Position numbers and translations under genes: made by a program. A stretch of DNA of 64,000 nt from Methylophilus methylotrophus DSM 46235 = ATCC 53528 (GTDB lineage: Bacteria > Pseudomonadota > Gammaproteobacteria > Burkholderiales > Methylophilaceae). The stretch's first letter is position 1. Each line of letters starts with the position of its first letter. Where the stretch lies: the NCBI RefSeq assembly GCF_000378225.1, contig NZ_KB905142.1:1-64000 (forward strand), written 5' to 3'. The notes beneath the pieces were generated by a model, which did no database searches, was not told the origin of the DNA, and saw only the letters and a list, made by a program, of their open reading frames with translations. Shown piece by piece: positions 52,678 to 61,060 of the stretch.

Positions 52678-53697
52678 ATGGAAAACAACATTGAGTTGCC
52701 AGCCTGGCGCGAACGCGCGCTGGCGTTTGAACAAGCATTAAACACTGTCGTCGTTGGTATGCCGGAGCAAATTCGTGCGCTGACAATTGCCATTTTTTCG
52801 CGCGGCCATGTGTTACTGGAAGGCGATGTGGGTGTCGGTAAGACCACCTTGCTGCGCGCTGCGGCACATTTGCTGGGTGGTGGTTACCAGCGGATTGAAG
52901 GTGCCATCGACCTGATGCCCAGCGACTTTCTTTATCATGCCTATATTGACGAGCGTGGCCAGGCGGCAGTCAAGCCAGGGCCGTTATTACAACATGATGA
53001 GGCTTTGTCCGTCTTCTTTTTCAACGAGATCAACCGTGCCCGCCCACAGGCACACGCCTTGTTTCTGCGCCTGATGGCCGAGCGTTCGGTCAACGCCTTT
53101 AACCGTGAATACCATTTCCCACACTTAACCGTCTTCGCCGATAGAAACCGTCTGGAACGTGAGGAGACGTTTGAAATCCCTGCTGCGGCCCGGGACCGTT
53201 TCCTGATGGAAATATCCGTCAAGGCGCCGGATGATAAAGACCTGCAGCGTGCGCTGATGTTTGACACCCGTTTTTATGATGTTGATGCGCTGGTCAGCCA
53301 GCAGCCGTCAGGGTTGACCCCTTACGATCAGCTGAATGCGGTCGCTGAGGCCGTTCAATCTACAGTCCGCGCTGAAATGCCATTGCAGAACTACGCGGTC
53401 GATTTGTGGCGGGTGTTGAAAGACCCGCAGGCGGCAGGCATTCAGCTGCAGGATGTCGATATGTCACGGTTGCTGGCGGGTGGTGCCAGCCCGCGCGGCA
53501 TGGCGATGCTGATGCGCAGCGCAAGGACACGTGCCTGGCTGGAAGATCGCGATTATTTAACGCCAGATGATATTCGCGCCGTATGGCCATTTGTGGTGAC
53601 GCATCGTGTGTTCTTCAATGGCGCGTATGCCTTGCAGCATGAGCGCCTGGCACCACTGCTGTTGCAAGCGGTGCTCGACAAAGTGTCAGCACCTTAG
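52678..53697 (+). CDS. mxaR: MxaR, MoxR-family AAA+ ATPase
   Basis: A cytoplasmic chaperone-like ATPase required for calcium insertion or maturation of MxaFI. The 339 residues include Walker A GDVGVGKTTLLRA (about residues 48-60), the Walker B/sensor region (VFFFNEINRARPQAHALFLRLM) and the arginine finger region (AARDRFLMEI). The ATG at 52678 gives the usual MoxR length; an in-frame start at 52633 adds 15 residues. MxaR, MxaS, MxaC and MxaL form a MoxR-vWA set acting on the enzyme. Confidence 0.94.
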   Translation: MENNIELPAWRERALAFEQALNTVVVGMPEQIRALTIAIFSRGHVLLEGDVGVGKTTLLRAAAHLLGGGYQRIEGAIDLMPSDFLYHAYIDERGQAAVKPGPLLQHDEALSVFFFNEINRARPQAHALFLRLMAERSVNAFNREYHFPHLTVFADRNRLEREETFEIPAAARDRFLMEISVKAPDDKDLQRALMFDTRFYDVDALVSQQPSGLTPYDQLNAVAEAVQSTVRAEMPLQNYAVDLWRVLKDPQAAGIQLQDVDMSRLLAGGASPRGMAMLMRSARTRAWLEDRDYLTPDDIRAVWPFVVTHRVFFNGAYALQHERLAPLLLQAVLDKVSAP

Positions 53698-53726
53698 GGC
53701 AATGATAAGGCAAGAGGTTGATCCCA

Positions 53727-54665
53727 ATGATGGCCAATTCGTCTGCGCCTAGCGCCATGTCCCGTCGCGTTTCCCGTGTACACAGCGCTTTTGAGCCTGC
53801 ACTGTTTTTTTACACGATTCAGTGGCGGTCCAAGTCCTATCACGCCGGGGCGACCCTGACCGCACATCATGGTAATGGCAGTGATTTTGCCGGTTTTTCT
53901 TCTTTGTTGGCATGTCCTGATCCCAAACGCATTGATATCAGGGCGAGTGTGCGTACCGTCCCCCGTCAATGGCTGGTGAGGACCTATCTTGAACGTGCCG
54001 CGATCCGTGTCTTTGCCATTGTCGATCTTTCAAGTTCCATGTTTTTTGATGGCGAGTCCAATATGCGGCAACAGGTGACTGAGTTTGTCTCTTCGCTTGC
54101 CTGGTCAGCGACGAGACAAGGCGATGCATTTGGCATGTGTGCGGCAGCGGACAACCCTATCCCGGCCTGGCAGGTCATGCCTACTTTTCAACCCGGCACC
54201 GCACACATGATTGCGCAGCAAATGACCAGATACTGGCAAGCCGCAGGTGCCAGCGGAGGGGAGGGCAAAGGCGCAACTGCAATGCCGGAAGCCATGGAAG
54301 CGATAGGCCCGCAACGTGCGCTGGTCTTCCTGCTGTCAGATTTTTACTGGGCCGATGATTTGTTACAGAAAATACTACAAGCAGGTCAGGGTCACGATGT
54401 GATTCCGGTGGTTCTGCGTGACCGCTCCGCCACTGAAGGCTTACCTGCTTTTGGCTGGGCAAGGTTGCGTGACATGGAAACAGGTGAAGAGCGCAGCTGG
54501 ATGCTCAGGCGTCGCTTGCATCAGCAGATCGTCGCCAATGCCCAACAGCAGAAACAGGCACTGAATGCACAGCTATTAAAAGCAGGCACACGTGCCCCAT
54601 TGTGGCTGAGTCCTGGCTGGCAGGCGGAAGATATCAGTCGGCATTTAATGGAGACCATGGCATGA
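53727..54665 (+). CDS. mxaS: MxaS, DUF58/vWA-like protein
   Basis: A 312-residue protein of the DUF58 family, which includes MxaS. SKSYHAGATLTAHHGNGSDFAG and CPDPKRIDIRASVRTVPRQW match the family core, and a vWA-like motif FAIVDLSSSMFFDGES follows. No membrane segment is clear. The ATG at 53727 has agagg nine bases upstream. Its stop overlaps mxaA in an ATGA. It is thought to work with the MxaR ATPase in methanol dehydrogenase maturation. Confidence 0.9.
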   Translation: MMANSSAPSAMSRRVSRVHSAFEPALFFYTIQWRSKSYHAGATLTAHHGNGSDFAGFSSLLACPDPKRIDIRASVRTVPRQWLVRTYLERAAIRVFAIVDLSSSMFFDGESNMRQQVTEFVSSLAWSATRQGDAFGMCAAADNPIPAWQVMPTFQPGTAHMIAQQMTRYWQAAGASGGEGKGATAMPEAMEAIGPQRALVFLLSDFYWADDLLQKILQAGQGHDVIPVVLRDRSATEGLPAFGWARLRDMETGEERSWMLRRRLHQQIVANAQQQKQALNAQLLKAGTRAPLWLSPGWQAEDISRHLMETMA

Positions 54666-55588
54666 CTGCGGATATAAACCGCCTGAAAAATAAAACTGGC
54701 CTGTTGATGCTGGGTAGCCTGCTATTCTGCCTGGCGGGCCTAAATGAGGCGGTTGCGACAAGCGGCGATCAGCTGCAAGTGCGTGCCGAGAGCACGACGC
54801 GGGAGGTCGATTACACGCTGGGCAGTATTGCAACACAGCATATTACCTTGCATGTGCCGCCAGGATTTGAACTGGACGCCTCCAGCTTGCCACCGCCTGC
54901 GCAGAATGAGGCGATCGAGTTACGCGAGGCCCACTGGGAGATCAAGGATACCAAGCAGGAGCGCCTGATTCTGCTTACTATCGACTGGCAGATATTTGTT
55001 GCGGGCGATACGGTGAAAACCATGCCGCTGAAAAAGCTGCATCTTGAATTCAAGCGGGGGCAGCAGCGACTGACGGTGGATGTGCCCGCGGATAAAGTCA
55101 TTGTTTCCAGCCTGTTGCCAGCGCGTATTGATGCAGAGCACGTCAAATTGTATCCCGATGCGCCACTGCCGGCTTGGCCGCTGTCACGCCAGCTTTGGCA
55201 GCTGGCTGGCTGGGCAGGTTCCTTTGGTCTGGGCCTGGTTTACATGCTCTGGTACTTTGGTGTGATCCAGTTGCCACAAGAAAAACGCATGCCGTTCAGG
55301 CAGGCCTGGCGGGCGATGCGTGCGCTCAAAGAGCAACAGGCGCATGCTCCCATGCAGGCGATGCAATTACTCAGCCGTGCCATGGACCAGTTTGCGGGCT
55401 ACGCGGTAACCGCAGAGAATTTGCCTAAGCTATTGTCCACGCATCAGGCTATCCAGCCCTACAGCGAGGCTTTGCAAGATTTCTATCAAGACTTGCAGCA
55501 CACTTTTTTTGCCGGTAAACCAGCCGCCTGGTCGCTGGATAAACTGAAACAGCTGGCTAAAACCCTGAGTCAGATGGAGATTTCTTGA
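54662..55588 (+). CDS. mxaA: MxaA, methanol dehydrogenase maturation protein
   Basis: A 308-residue exported or membrane protein with an N-terminal hydrophobic signal, a periplasmic beta domain (VDYTLGSIATQHITLHVPPGF) and one membrane segment (about residues 180-205; WAGSFGLGLVYMLWYFGVI) followed by a cytoplasmic C-terminus. MxaA is needed for calcium insertion into MxaF in methylotrophs. It overlaps mxaS by four bases, and mxaC begins two bases after its stop. Confidence 0.9.
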   Translation: MTADINRLKNKTGLLMLGSLLFCLAGLNEAVATSGDQLQVRAESTTREVDYTLGSIATQHITLHVPPGFELDASSLPPPAQNEAIELREAHWEIKDTKQERLILLTIDWQIFVAGDTVKTMPLKKLHLEFKRGQQRLTVDVPADKVIVSSLLPARIDAEHVKLYPDAPLPAWPLSRQLWQLAGWAGSFGLGLVYMLWYFGVIQLPQEKRMPFRQAWRAMRALKEQQAHAPMQAMQLLSRAMDQFAGYAVTAENLPKLLSTHQAIQPYSEALQDFYQDLQHTFFAGKPAAWSLDKLKQLAKTLSQMEIS

Positions 55589-55590
55589 GC

Positions 55591-56622
55591 ATGTGGCATG
55601 AAGGCGCTCAGGCAGTACTCATGGCTGCCGGTTTTGGTGATGATTGGGGGCTGGCGAATCTGTGGCCATTGATCCTATTACCACTGGCAGTCTTGCCATG
55701 GATATTGCATGGACAAATGAATTTTGCGCATCCTGCCTTGCAGGGCTTGCCTGCAGACCCCTTGTCAGTGTGGCTGGATCGCACCTGGAAAATAGCCATT
55801 AGCGCGCTGATCGTGGCGTTGAGTGTTGCCTTGGCCGGCCCCTACCTGAAGTCGCAATACGTTGAGAAAGTCGGTCGCGGTGCACATGTGATGATCGTGC
55901 TCGACCGTAGTGCCAGCATGAATGAGCCCTTTGTGAAAAAAGGCGATGCCGCTGACCGCGTCCAAAAAATGGAAGTGGCAAGACAGGTACTCAAAACCCT
56001 GGTGGCTCAAGGCCATGATGACCTGATGGGCATGGTGACCTTCAGTACCTCGCCTATTCTGGCTGCGCCCCTTGGCAATGACCGCGGTTTTGTACAGGCG
56101 GCACTGGATGCCACCGAGGCCGGCGGGATGGGTTTCACTGCTGTGGCGCGTGGCTTGGGCATGGCGCTGGACTATTTTGCTGACCAGCCGGTGACGGGTG
56201 CCCGGGCCATGGTGCTGGTGTCGGATGGCGGGGCGCACCTTGATGGTAAAACCCAGGATATGTTGCGTGCCATGTTCATGCGCCAGCAGGCTTCGCTCTA
56301 CTGGATTTATCTGCGTTCTGAAAGCGGTGTCAGCCTCAAGCAAAGCCTGGCAGAAGGTGAAAATATCGATGCTTATCCAGAATATGCCCTGCATGAGTAT
56401 TTTCAAACGCTGAATGTGCCTTACCGGGTGTATGAAGCTGAAAATCCGGAAGCCGTGATGGCGGCAGTGCGCGATATTGCCACCTTGAAAAATAAACCGA
56501 CCAGGTATCTTGAACCAGTGTCCAGGCAGGATTTAAGCCAGTATGCGTACTGGTTGGCATGGCTGGCAGCGGTATTACTGATGTGTATGTTTGGACTGGA
56601 GTTGAAGCGGTGGCAGGCATGA
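55591..56622 (+). CDS. mxaC: MxaC, vWA-domain membrane protein
   Basis: A 343-residue protein with membrane segments near residues 26-43, 69-88 and 317-338. Between them is a vWA domain with an intact metal-ion-dependent adhesion motif (VMIVLDRSASMNEPF, DxSxS, near residues 105-120) and the later VLVSDGGAHLD. The periplasmic or cytoplasmic side of the vWA domain is undetermined. It acts in MxaFI maturation with MxaR and MxaL. The ATG at 55591 is preferred over a TTG at 55585 because of spacing from ggaga. It overlaps mxaK in an ATGA. Confidence 0.9.
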   Translation: MWHEGAQAVLMAAGFGDDWGLANLWPLILLPLAVLPWILHGQMNFAHPALQGLPADPLSVWLDRTWKIAISALIVALSVALAGPYLKSQYVEKVGRGAHVMIVLDRSASMNEPFVKKGDAADRVQKMEVARQVLKTLVAQGHDDLMGMVTFSTSPILAAPLGNDRGFVQAALDATEAGGMGFTAVARGLGMALDYFADQPVTGARAMVLVSDGGAHLDGKTQDMLRAMFMRQQASLYWIYLRSESGVSLKQSLAEGENIDAYPEYALHEYFQTLNVPYRVYEAENPEAVMAAVRDIATLKNKPTRYLEPVSRQDLSQYAYWLAWLAAVLLMCMFGLELKRWQA

Positions 56623-57221
56623 ATGAAAGGTTTGCAAGCGTGATGCGGCGCGGCGTGCTATGGGCAGCTGTGCTCATGCTGGTTTCTTTGGTGATGTTGG
56701 CCAGGCAACTGGTTGAAATATATCAGGCACATGTCTATCGCCAGAGCCTGGCGCCGCATGTATTGATTCAGAACACCCTTCTGAGCGCTAACCAGACCCC
56801 ACAGGCACTGTTCGCCAATGCCGTGTTTTATGACAACCAGCTCAAGCCTGAGCAGGCCCTGGCGCAATTTGCCGCCTTGATCAGTAAGGTGAGCGAGGCC
56901 GACCCGCTACGCAAGCAGGCCTATTTCAATTCCGGCAATATTTACATGCGCACCGCCACCCGCCTGCTCGAACAGCGTGGCCTGCCCGCCTGGGATGAAG
57001 CCGGGCCGCTGGTTGCCCTCGCCAAGGAAAGTTATCAAAAAGCCTTGAGAATAGATCCTGACTGGTCAGAAGCGAAATATAACTATCATCTGGCATTGCG
57101 CCTTTCGCCGACGACGCATGGCATGTCCGGGCCGCAACAGTATGAAGATGAGCAAATCAAGGCCGAGCAAGAGCCAAGTGGCTGGCCTGCCATGCCTGGT
57201 AACCCAAGAGGCATGCCTTGA
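56619..57221 (+). CDS. mxaK: MxaK
   Basis: A 200-residue bitopic protein with one membrane segment (about residues 12-34; LWAAVLMLVSLVMLARQLVEI) and a TPR-like helical domain (DNQLKPEQALAQFAALIS, AKESYQKALRIDPDWSEAKYNYHLAL). It overlaps mxaC by four bases and its stop shares one base with the mxaL start (TGATG). Needed for calcium insertion into methanol dehydrogenase in Methylobacterium. Confidence 0.9.
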   Translation: MNERFASVMRRGVLWAAVLMLVSLVMLARQLVEIYQAHVYRQSLAPHVLIQNTLLSANQTPQALFANAVFYDNQLKPEQALAQFAALISKVSEADPLRKQAYFNSGNIYMRTATRLLEQRGLPAWDEAGPLVALAKESYQKALRIDPDWSEAKYNYHLALRLSPTTHGMSGPQQYEDEQIKAEQEPSGWPAMPGNPRGMP

Positions 57222-58324
57222 TGGGAGTCAGTTTTTCTGCCTTGAAAGATCAAGGGCGATCCTGGCTGGCTGGTTTCAGCACAGGCCATCAAGGATACTC
57301 ATTCTGGCGCAAACTCAGTCTGCTCGTGATGACGGGATTATTAACGCTGGCTTTGTTCAAACCGCATTTCATGCTGCCCAACCGCGTCTATGACTGGTAT
57401 TTCGTGGTGGATATTACGCAAAGCATGAACGTGCCCGATTACCAGGTGGCCGGGAAAAGTGTCAGTCGGTTGCAAGTGGCCAAGCATAGTATACGCAAAA
57501 CCTTGTCCGCTTTGCCTTGCGGCTCGCAAGTGGCCTTGGGCATGTTCACCGAGCGGAATGTGGTGAATGTCGTCAAACCGGTCGAAGTCTGCAGTCATTT
57601 TGCGGCGTTGGACCAGACGGTGGCAAGCATGGATTGGCGGATGGCCTGGGCGGCAGACTCCTTTATTGCCCATGGTTTGTATCACGCCCTTGAGCAAACG
57701 CCGCAATTAGGTAAGCAGATGCGGCTGATGTTTTTTACCGATGGACAGCAAGCGCCGCCAGCCAATCCGAGATATATGCCTACTTATGCTGGTAAGCCAG
57801 GAGATGTACAGGGTTTTCTGGTGGGTATGGGCAAACCGACACCAAGCAAGATTCCCAAGCTGGATGAAAAAAATGCGGTTTCCGGTTATTGGGAGCAGGA
57901 AGAAGTGCAACGCTTCGGTAATTTCGGCATGGCAGAAACCTTATCCGTATTGGCCATGGAGCAAGGCCAGCATGACCGTAATGCCGGGCACGGGCCAGGC
58001 AATACATTACTGGAAAACGCACATTTGTCTGCGCTGGACGCCCAGAACTTGCAGCGTCTGGCCGAGACCACCGGTTTGCATTTTGTCCGGCTGGACGATA
58101 CCGCCCAGGGCAGTGGCTGGGCAACAGGATTAGGCATGACTGCCTGGCGTTGGGCCGATACCGACCTCAGACCCTGGCTGGCCTGGCCAGCGGTGGCTGC
58201 CTGGCTGGTCTACCTGGCCTTGACCTTTGCCGGTAGCGCCTGGATAAGTGCTTTCCGGCACATCTGGCGTGGCATCAGGCACAGGTTGCCCTCGCTCAAG
58301 CGGCCTGGCAAATTATCCCCATAG
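57221..58324 (+). CDS. mxaL: MxaL, vWA-domain membrane protein
   Basis: A 367-residue protein with a membrane segment near residues 30-52, a vWA domain (VVDITQSMNVPDYQ, DxTxS with Thr in place of the first Ser; later MRLMFFTDGQQAPP) and a C-terminal membrane segment (about 318-345). The altered motif may weaken or change metal binding compared with MxaC. It acts in the same maturation set. The start at 57221 overlaps mxaK; a TTG at 57218 is less likely. Confidence 0.9.
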   Translation: MGVSFSALKDQGRSWLAGFSTGHQGYSFWRKLSLLVMTGLLTLALFKPHFMLPNRVYDWYFVVDITQSMNVPDYQVAGKSVSRLQVAKHSIRKTLSALPCGSQVALGMFTERNVVNVVKPVEVCSHFAALDQTVASMDWRMAWAADSFIAHGLYHALEQTPQLGKQMRLMFFTDGQQAPPANPRYMPTYAGKPGDVQGFLVGMGKPTPSKIPKLDEKNAVSGYWEQEEVQRFGNFGMAETLSVLAMEQGQHDRNAGHGPGNTLLENAHLSALDAQNLQRLAETTGLHFVRLDDTAQGSGWATGLGMTAWRWADTDLRPWLAWPAVAAWLVYLALTFAGSAWISAFRHIWRGIRHRLPSLKRPGKLSP

Positions 58325-58346
58325 ATTTTATCGAGAAGGAGTAAAC

Positions 58347-58946
58347 ATGAAGTGGTCTTTATTACTGGCTGGATTATTGTTGAGTGCGAACGCGTGGGCG
58401 CATGGTCCCACACCGCAGAAAACGGATGAATCCATCCAGGTGGGTGCGTCGGCAGAGGCTGTCTGGAAGCGTATCAGCGCACCCTGTGGTCTGGCACAAT
58501 GGCACCCGCAAGTGACGGCCTGTGAGGCGGTGGGGGACAAGCAGCAAAAGCTAACCCTCAAAAACGGCAAGCAGTTGCTGCAGGAAATTGATGAAGTCTC
58601 GGCTACGGACATGACGGTGGCTTACCGCTTGTCCGGGGATATTGACCTGGAAGCACTGCCAGTCAGCTCGCTCAATGGCAAAATCAAGGTGAGTGCAGAT
58701 GGCAGCAATGCCAAGGTGGTATGGACCGCACGTTACTACCGTGCATTTACTGGCAATGAGCCGCCTGTAGGTCAGGACGATGAATCTGCTAAAAATGCCG
58801 TGGATAATTTCGTGAAAGAAGGTTTGCAAGGGCTGAAAGATGGCCGCAATGCCGTCGCAGCCAGCAGCACCAAAGGCTGGCGCCAAAAGGTGTGTGTGGC
58901 TCTGCGCCCACTGTTTAAAAGTGTAGGCATGTCTGTGTGCGCCTAA
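58347..58946 (+). CDS. mxaD: MxaD, SRPBCC-family periplasmic protein
   Basis: A 199-residue exported protein with signal peptide (...SANAWA) and a START/SRPBCC-type helix-grip fold (AEAVWKRISAPCGLAQWHPQV, VVWTARYYRAFTGNEPP). MxaD is reported to promote interaction of methanol dehydrogenase with cytochrome cL. The ATG at 58347 follows aaggag; earlier in-frame residues from 58248 belong to mxaL overlap. It ends the conserved mxaRSACKLD part. Confidence 0.92.
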   Translation: MKWSLLLAGLLLSANAWAHGPTPQKTDESIQVGASAEAVWKRISAPCGLAQWHPQVTACEAVGDKQQKLTLKNGKQLLQEIDEVSATDMTVAYRLSGDIDLEALPVSSLNGKIKVSADGSNAKVVWTARYYRAFTGNEPPVGQDDESAKNAVDNFVKEGLQGLKDGRNAVAASSTKGWRQKVCVALRPLFKSVGMSVCA

Positions 58947-58955
58947 GGGGTAAGC

Positions 58956-59327
58956 ATGCGTGTGCGCTTTTCTTTGTTACTGGTTCTACTATCGGTCATT
59001 CATCCGCATTGCCAGGCAGATGAGTCACAACAGGCGCTGGTCAGGTTGGTGGAGACGGATGACTCCCTGTGCCTGGCTCATGGCGGCAAAATGGTCTCAT
59101 TACAGTTGACCGAGGCTGCCATGTCAGTGGATCAAAGTCCGGTGGAAGTGTGGATAGACCGCTGGTTTATGCAAGTGCAAACCGCGGACCACACCCGGCA
59201 TGTGCTGACGCCGGAAGTACCAGAAACAGAACTGGGCTGCTCACAAAGCATCGCTGGCCCCCAGCACTGGACGCTGGGCACCATCAAACGCCTGCCGGTG
59301 GCAGGCGCTCCCTATCGCAAGGATTAA
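58956..59327 (+). CDS. small secreted protein in mxaE position
   Basis: A 123-residue exported protein with signal peptide (...HPHCQADE). The mature part has two Cys (SLCLAHGG and ELGCSQS) and a beta-rich layout. The family was not recognised. It occupies the place of mxaE in Methylobacterium-type operons (after mxaD), but sequence identity to MxaE is not claimed. It starts nine bases after mxaD and is followed three bases later by the thioredoxin gene, so it is in the operon. Confidence 0.75.
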   Translation: MRVRFSLLLVLLSVIHPHCQADESQQALVRLVETDDSLCLAHGGKMVSLQLTEAAMSVDQSPVEVWIDRWFMQVQTADHTRHVLTPEVPETELGCSQSIAGPQHWTLGTIKRLPVAGAPYRKD

Positions 59328-59330
59328 TAC

Positions 59331-59723
59331 ATGCAACCTAACCAGACTTCCCCTCAACCGGTCACACTAGATAGCCAGCAGCAGTTCAACCAGCATGTGG
59401 CGAGCCAGGCATTTGTGGTGCTGCTTTTTACTGCCAAATGGTGTGACCCGTGCCAGACGTTTTATCCCGTGTTTGCCGAAGTGGCATCACAGAACCCAGC
59501 GGTATCATTTGCAATTGCTGACGTTGATGTGGCCACCGACCTTGCCGCTAATTTCCAGGTGGCGCAGGTGCCTGCGCTCATGGTGGTACGCGAACGTGTG
59601 ATTATTGATATGGTCACCGGTGCCATGCATACCCATGAGTTGCAACACCACCTGCAAATGTGGCAGGCATTGGAGATGAAGGCCATTCAAGACCATTTCT
59701 CGCAAACCTCTTCCGCAGCGTAA
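59331..59723 (+). CDS. thioredoxin-family protein with CDPC active site
   Basis: A 130-residue thioredoxin-fold protein. The core has FTAKWCDPCQTFYPVF (active-site CxxC as CDPC rather than CGPC), DVDVATDLAANFQV and the cis-Pro motif QVPALMV. No signal peptide is visible, so it should be cytoplasmic. The Asp in the CxxC loop may change redox potential. It is the last gene before a 185-base gap and may support the cysteine-containing maturation proteins; that link is inferred from position. Confidence 0.88.
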   Translation: MQPNQTSPQPVTLDSQQQFNQHVASQAFVVLLFTAKWCDPCQTFYPVFAEVASQNPAVSFAIADVDVATDLAANFQVAQVPALMVVRERVIIDMVTGAMHTHELQHHLQMWQALEMKAIQDHFSQTSSAA

Positions 59724-59767
59724 ATATCGCGTGCCTCTTCTTACAGCAAGTGCTACCCGAAGCGCCG

Positions 59768-59780
59768 GTGAAAAATTCCC
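59768..59780 (+). promoter_or_regulatory. GTGAA-N3-TTCCC motif before YVTN gene 1
   Basis: GTGAAAAATTCCC, identical to the site at 48630 before mxaF. It lies 129-141 bases before the ATG at 59909. Confidence 0.5.
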
Positions 59781-59908
59781 AAGCGCTTGCGGGAGACTGT
59801 CTCAATCCGTTTGTCAGATAAACCCTTATAGTTTTTACCACAAGGTTGGGCTGATAACCCCCGGCCTGGTGTATGTCAGGCCCTGGTAACAGGGATGTGA
59901 TCTTCCCC

Positions 59909-60856
59909 ATGATTAAAGTGTTATGCATGCTGTTGGGCCTCAGCCTGGGCGTTTATGCGCAGGCGGCAGACTACGCCTATATCACCAATCAGGGTGAGGA
60001 TACTGTGTCGGTGGTTGACCTGCAAACACAGCAGGTAGTGAATACCATCCAGGTAGGCAGAGCGCCGGTGGGGGTGGCTGTGGATAAGCGCCACCACAAA
60101 GTATACGTAAGCAATGTAGAAGGATATTCGCTCTCGGTGATTGATATGCACCGCCAGCAAGTGATAAACACCATTGCTTTGCCGATCGCACCCGTAGGCA
60201 TCACTGTCAGCAAGCGCGGCGACCGTGTCTATGTGGCTGACTGGTATCACGATACCGTGTTGGTGATGACGGTAGAAGGGGAAACAGTTGCGCAAGTACA
60301 GGTGGGTCATGCGCCTGGTGGCCTGCAGTTGAGCCGAGATGATGCAACGTTATATGTGGCGAACCGGGATAGTAATGATATGAGTGTGGTTGATACACGC
60401 ACATATAAAGAAACACATCGCATCAGCGTGGGGCTGCATCCCTTTGGATTGAGCCTGAGCCCGGACGGTCAACAGCTATTTGTGGTGAATGTGTATTCAA
60501 ACGCCATCAGCGTGGTCGATACGCGGCGGCATCAAGTGGTGAAGACGCTGGCCGTAGGTGATCATCCTTATTGCGCCACCACGGATATGACAGGTCAACG
60601 CTTGTATGTGACCAATACCGGCGAAGACAGCGTCAGTGTGATTGACCTCGCCAGCGGCAAAACCATCGCTAGGGTTCGCGTGCCGGGCACGCCCGAAGGC
60701 ATTGCTTATGATGCGGTGCATCAGCAGATACTGGTAGCGAGCTGGATGGATAACGTATTGGCAGTGATTGATGGCGAGCGCCTGATCTTGAAACCGGCTA
60801 TCAAGGTGGGCTCTCAACCACGTGCATTTGGCCAGTTTGTCGGGCATACCGAGTGA
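59909..60856 (+). CDS. YVTN-repeat beta-propeller protein 1
   Basis: A 315-residue exported protein with signal peptide (...LSLGVYAQAAD) and seven or so YVTN-type repeats such as YAYITNQGEDTVSVVDLQT and VYVANRD-like copies (LYVTNTGEDSVSVIDLASG). It resembles PQQ-linked or cytochrome-linked periplasmic propeller proteins. The ATG at 59909 gives the signal peptide at the terminus; frames from 59873 add 12 residues. Its position after the mxa operon and the shared upstream motif suggest a link to methanol metabolism. Specific role unknown. Confidence 0.8.
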   Translation: MIKVLCMLLGLSLGVYAQAADYAYITNQGEDTVSVVDLQTQQVVNTIQVGRAPVGVAVDKRHHKVYVSNVEGYSLSVIDMHRQQVINTIALPIAPVGITVSKRGDRVYVADWYHDTVLVMTVEGETVAQVQVGHAPGGLQLSRDDATLYVANRDSNDMSVVDTRTYKETHRISVGLHPFGLSLSPDGQQLFVVNVYSNAISVVDTRRHQVVKTLAVGDHPYCATTDMTGQRLYVTNTGEDSVSVIDLASGKTIARVRVPGTPEGIAYDAVHQQILVASWMDNVLAVIDGERLILKPAIKVGSQPRAFGQFVGHTE

Positions 60857-60891
60857 GGATGTTGGTTGACTATGCTCGTTGTGCAAATAAA

Positions 60892-60904
60892 GGGAATTTT
60901 TCCC
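60892..60904 (-). promoter_or_regulatory. GGGAA-N3-TTCCC inverted repeat before YVTN gene 2
   Basis: A perfect 5-bp inverted repeat with a TTT spacer (on the minus strand its flank, tttattt, matches the tttattgg flank at 48643). It lies 157-169 bases before the ATG at 61061. Confidence 0.5.
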
Positions 60905-61016
60905 GGATAAATCGGGAAGCATGCCGCTATTGGCAGTACGCCTGAACACTTATGATGCAATCATCATTTAAATATTATATTTAATTGATTTTGCATAAAG
61001 TATATCTCCATGTTCG

Positions 61017-61050
61017 GGCCAGTTGTTGCAGCAACTGGCCGATTTTTTTA
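61017..61050 (+). terminator. terminator-like hairpin before YVTN gene 2
   Basis: ggccagttg and caactggcc form a perfect 9-bp stem (6-nt loop) followed by a short gap and seven Ts. It ends 10 bases before the ATG at 61061. It could end the preceding transcript or attenuate the next gene. Confidence 0.75.
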
Positions 61051-61060
61051 AGGATGCTGT

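Noticed and set aside
55765-56406. A 213-codon minus-strand frame inside mxaC
   Set aside because: The plus-strand vWA gene is intact and part of a conserved operon.
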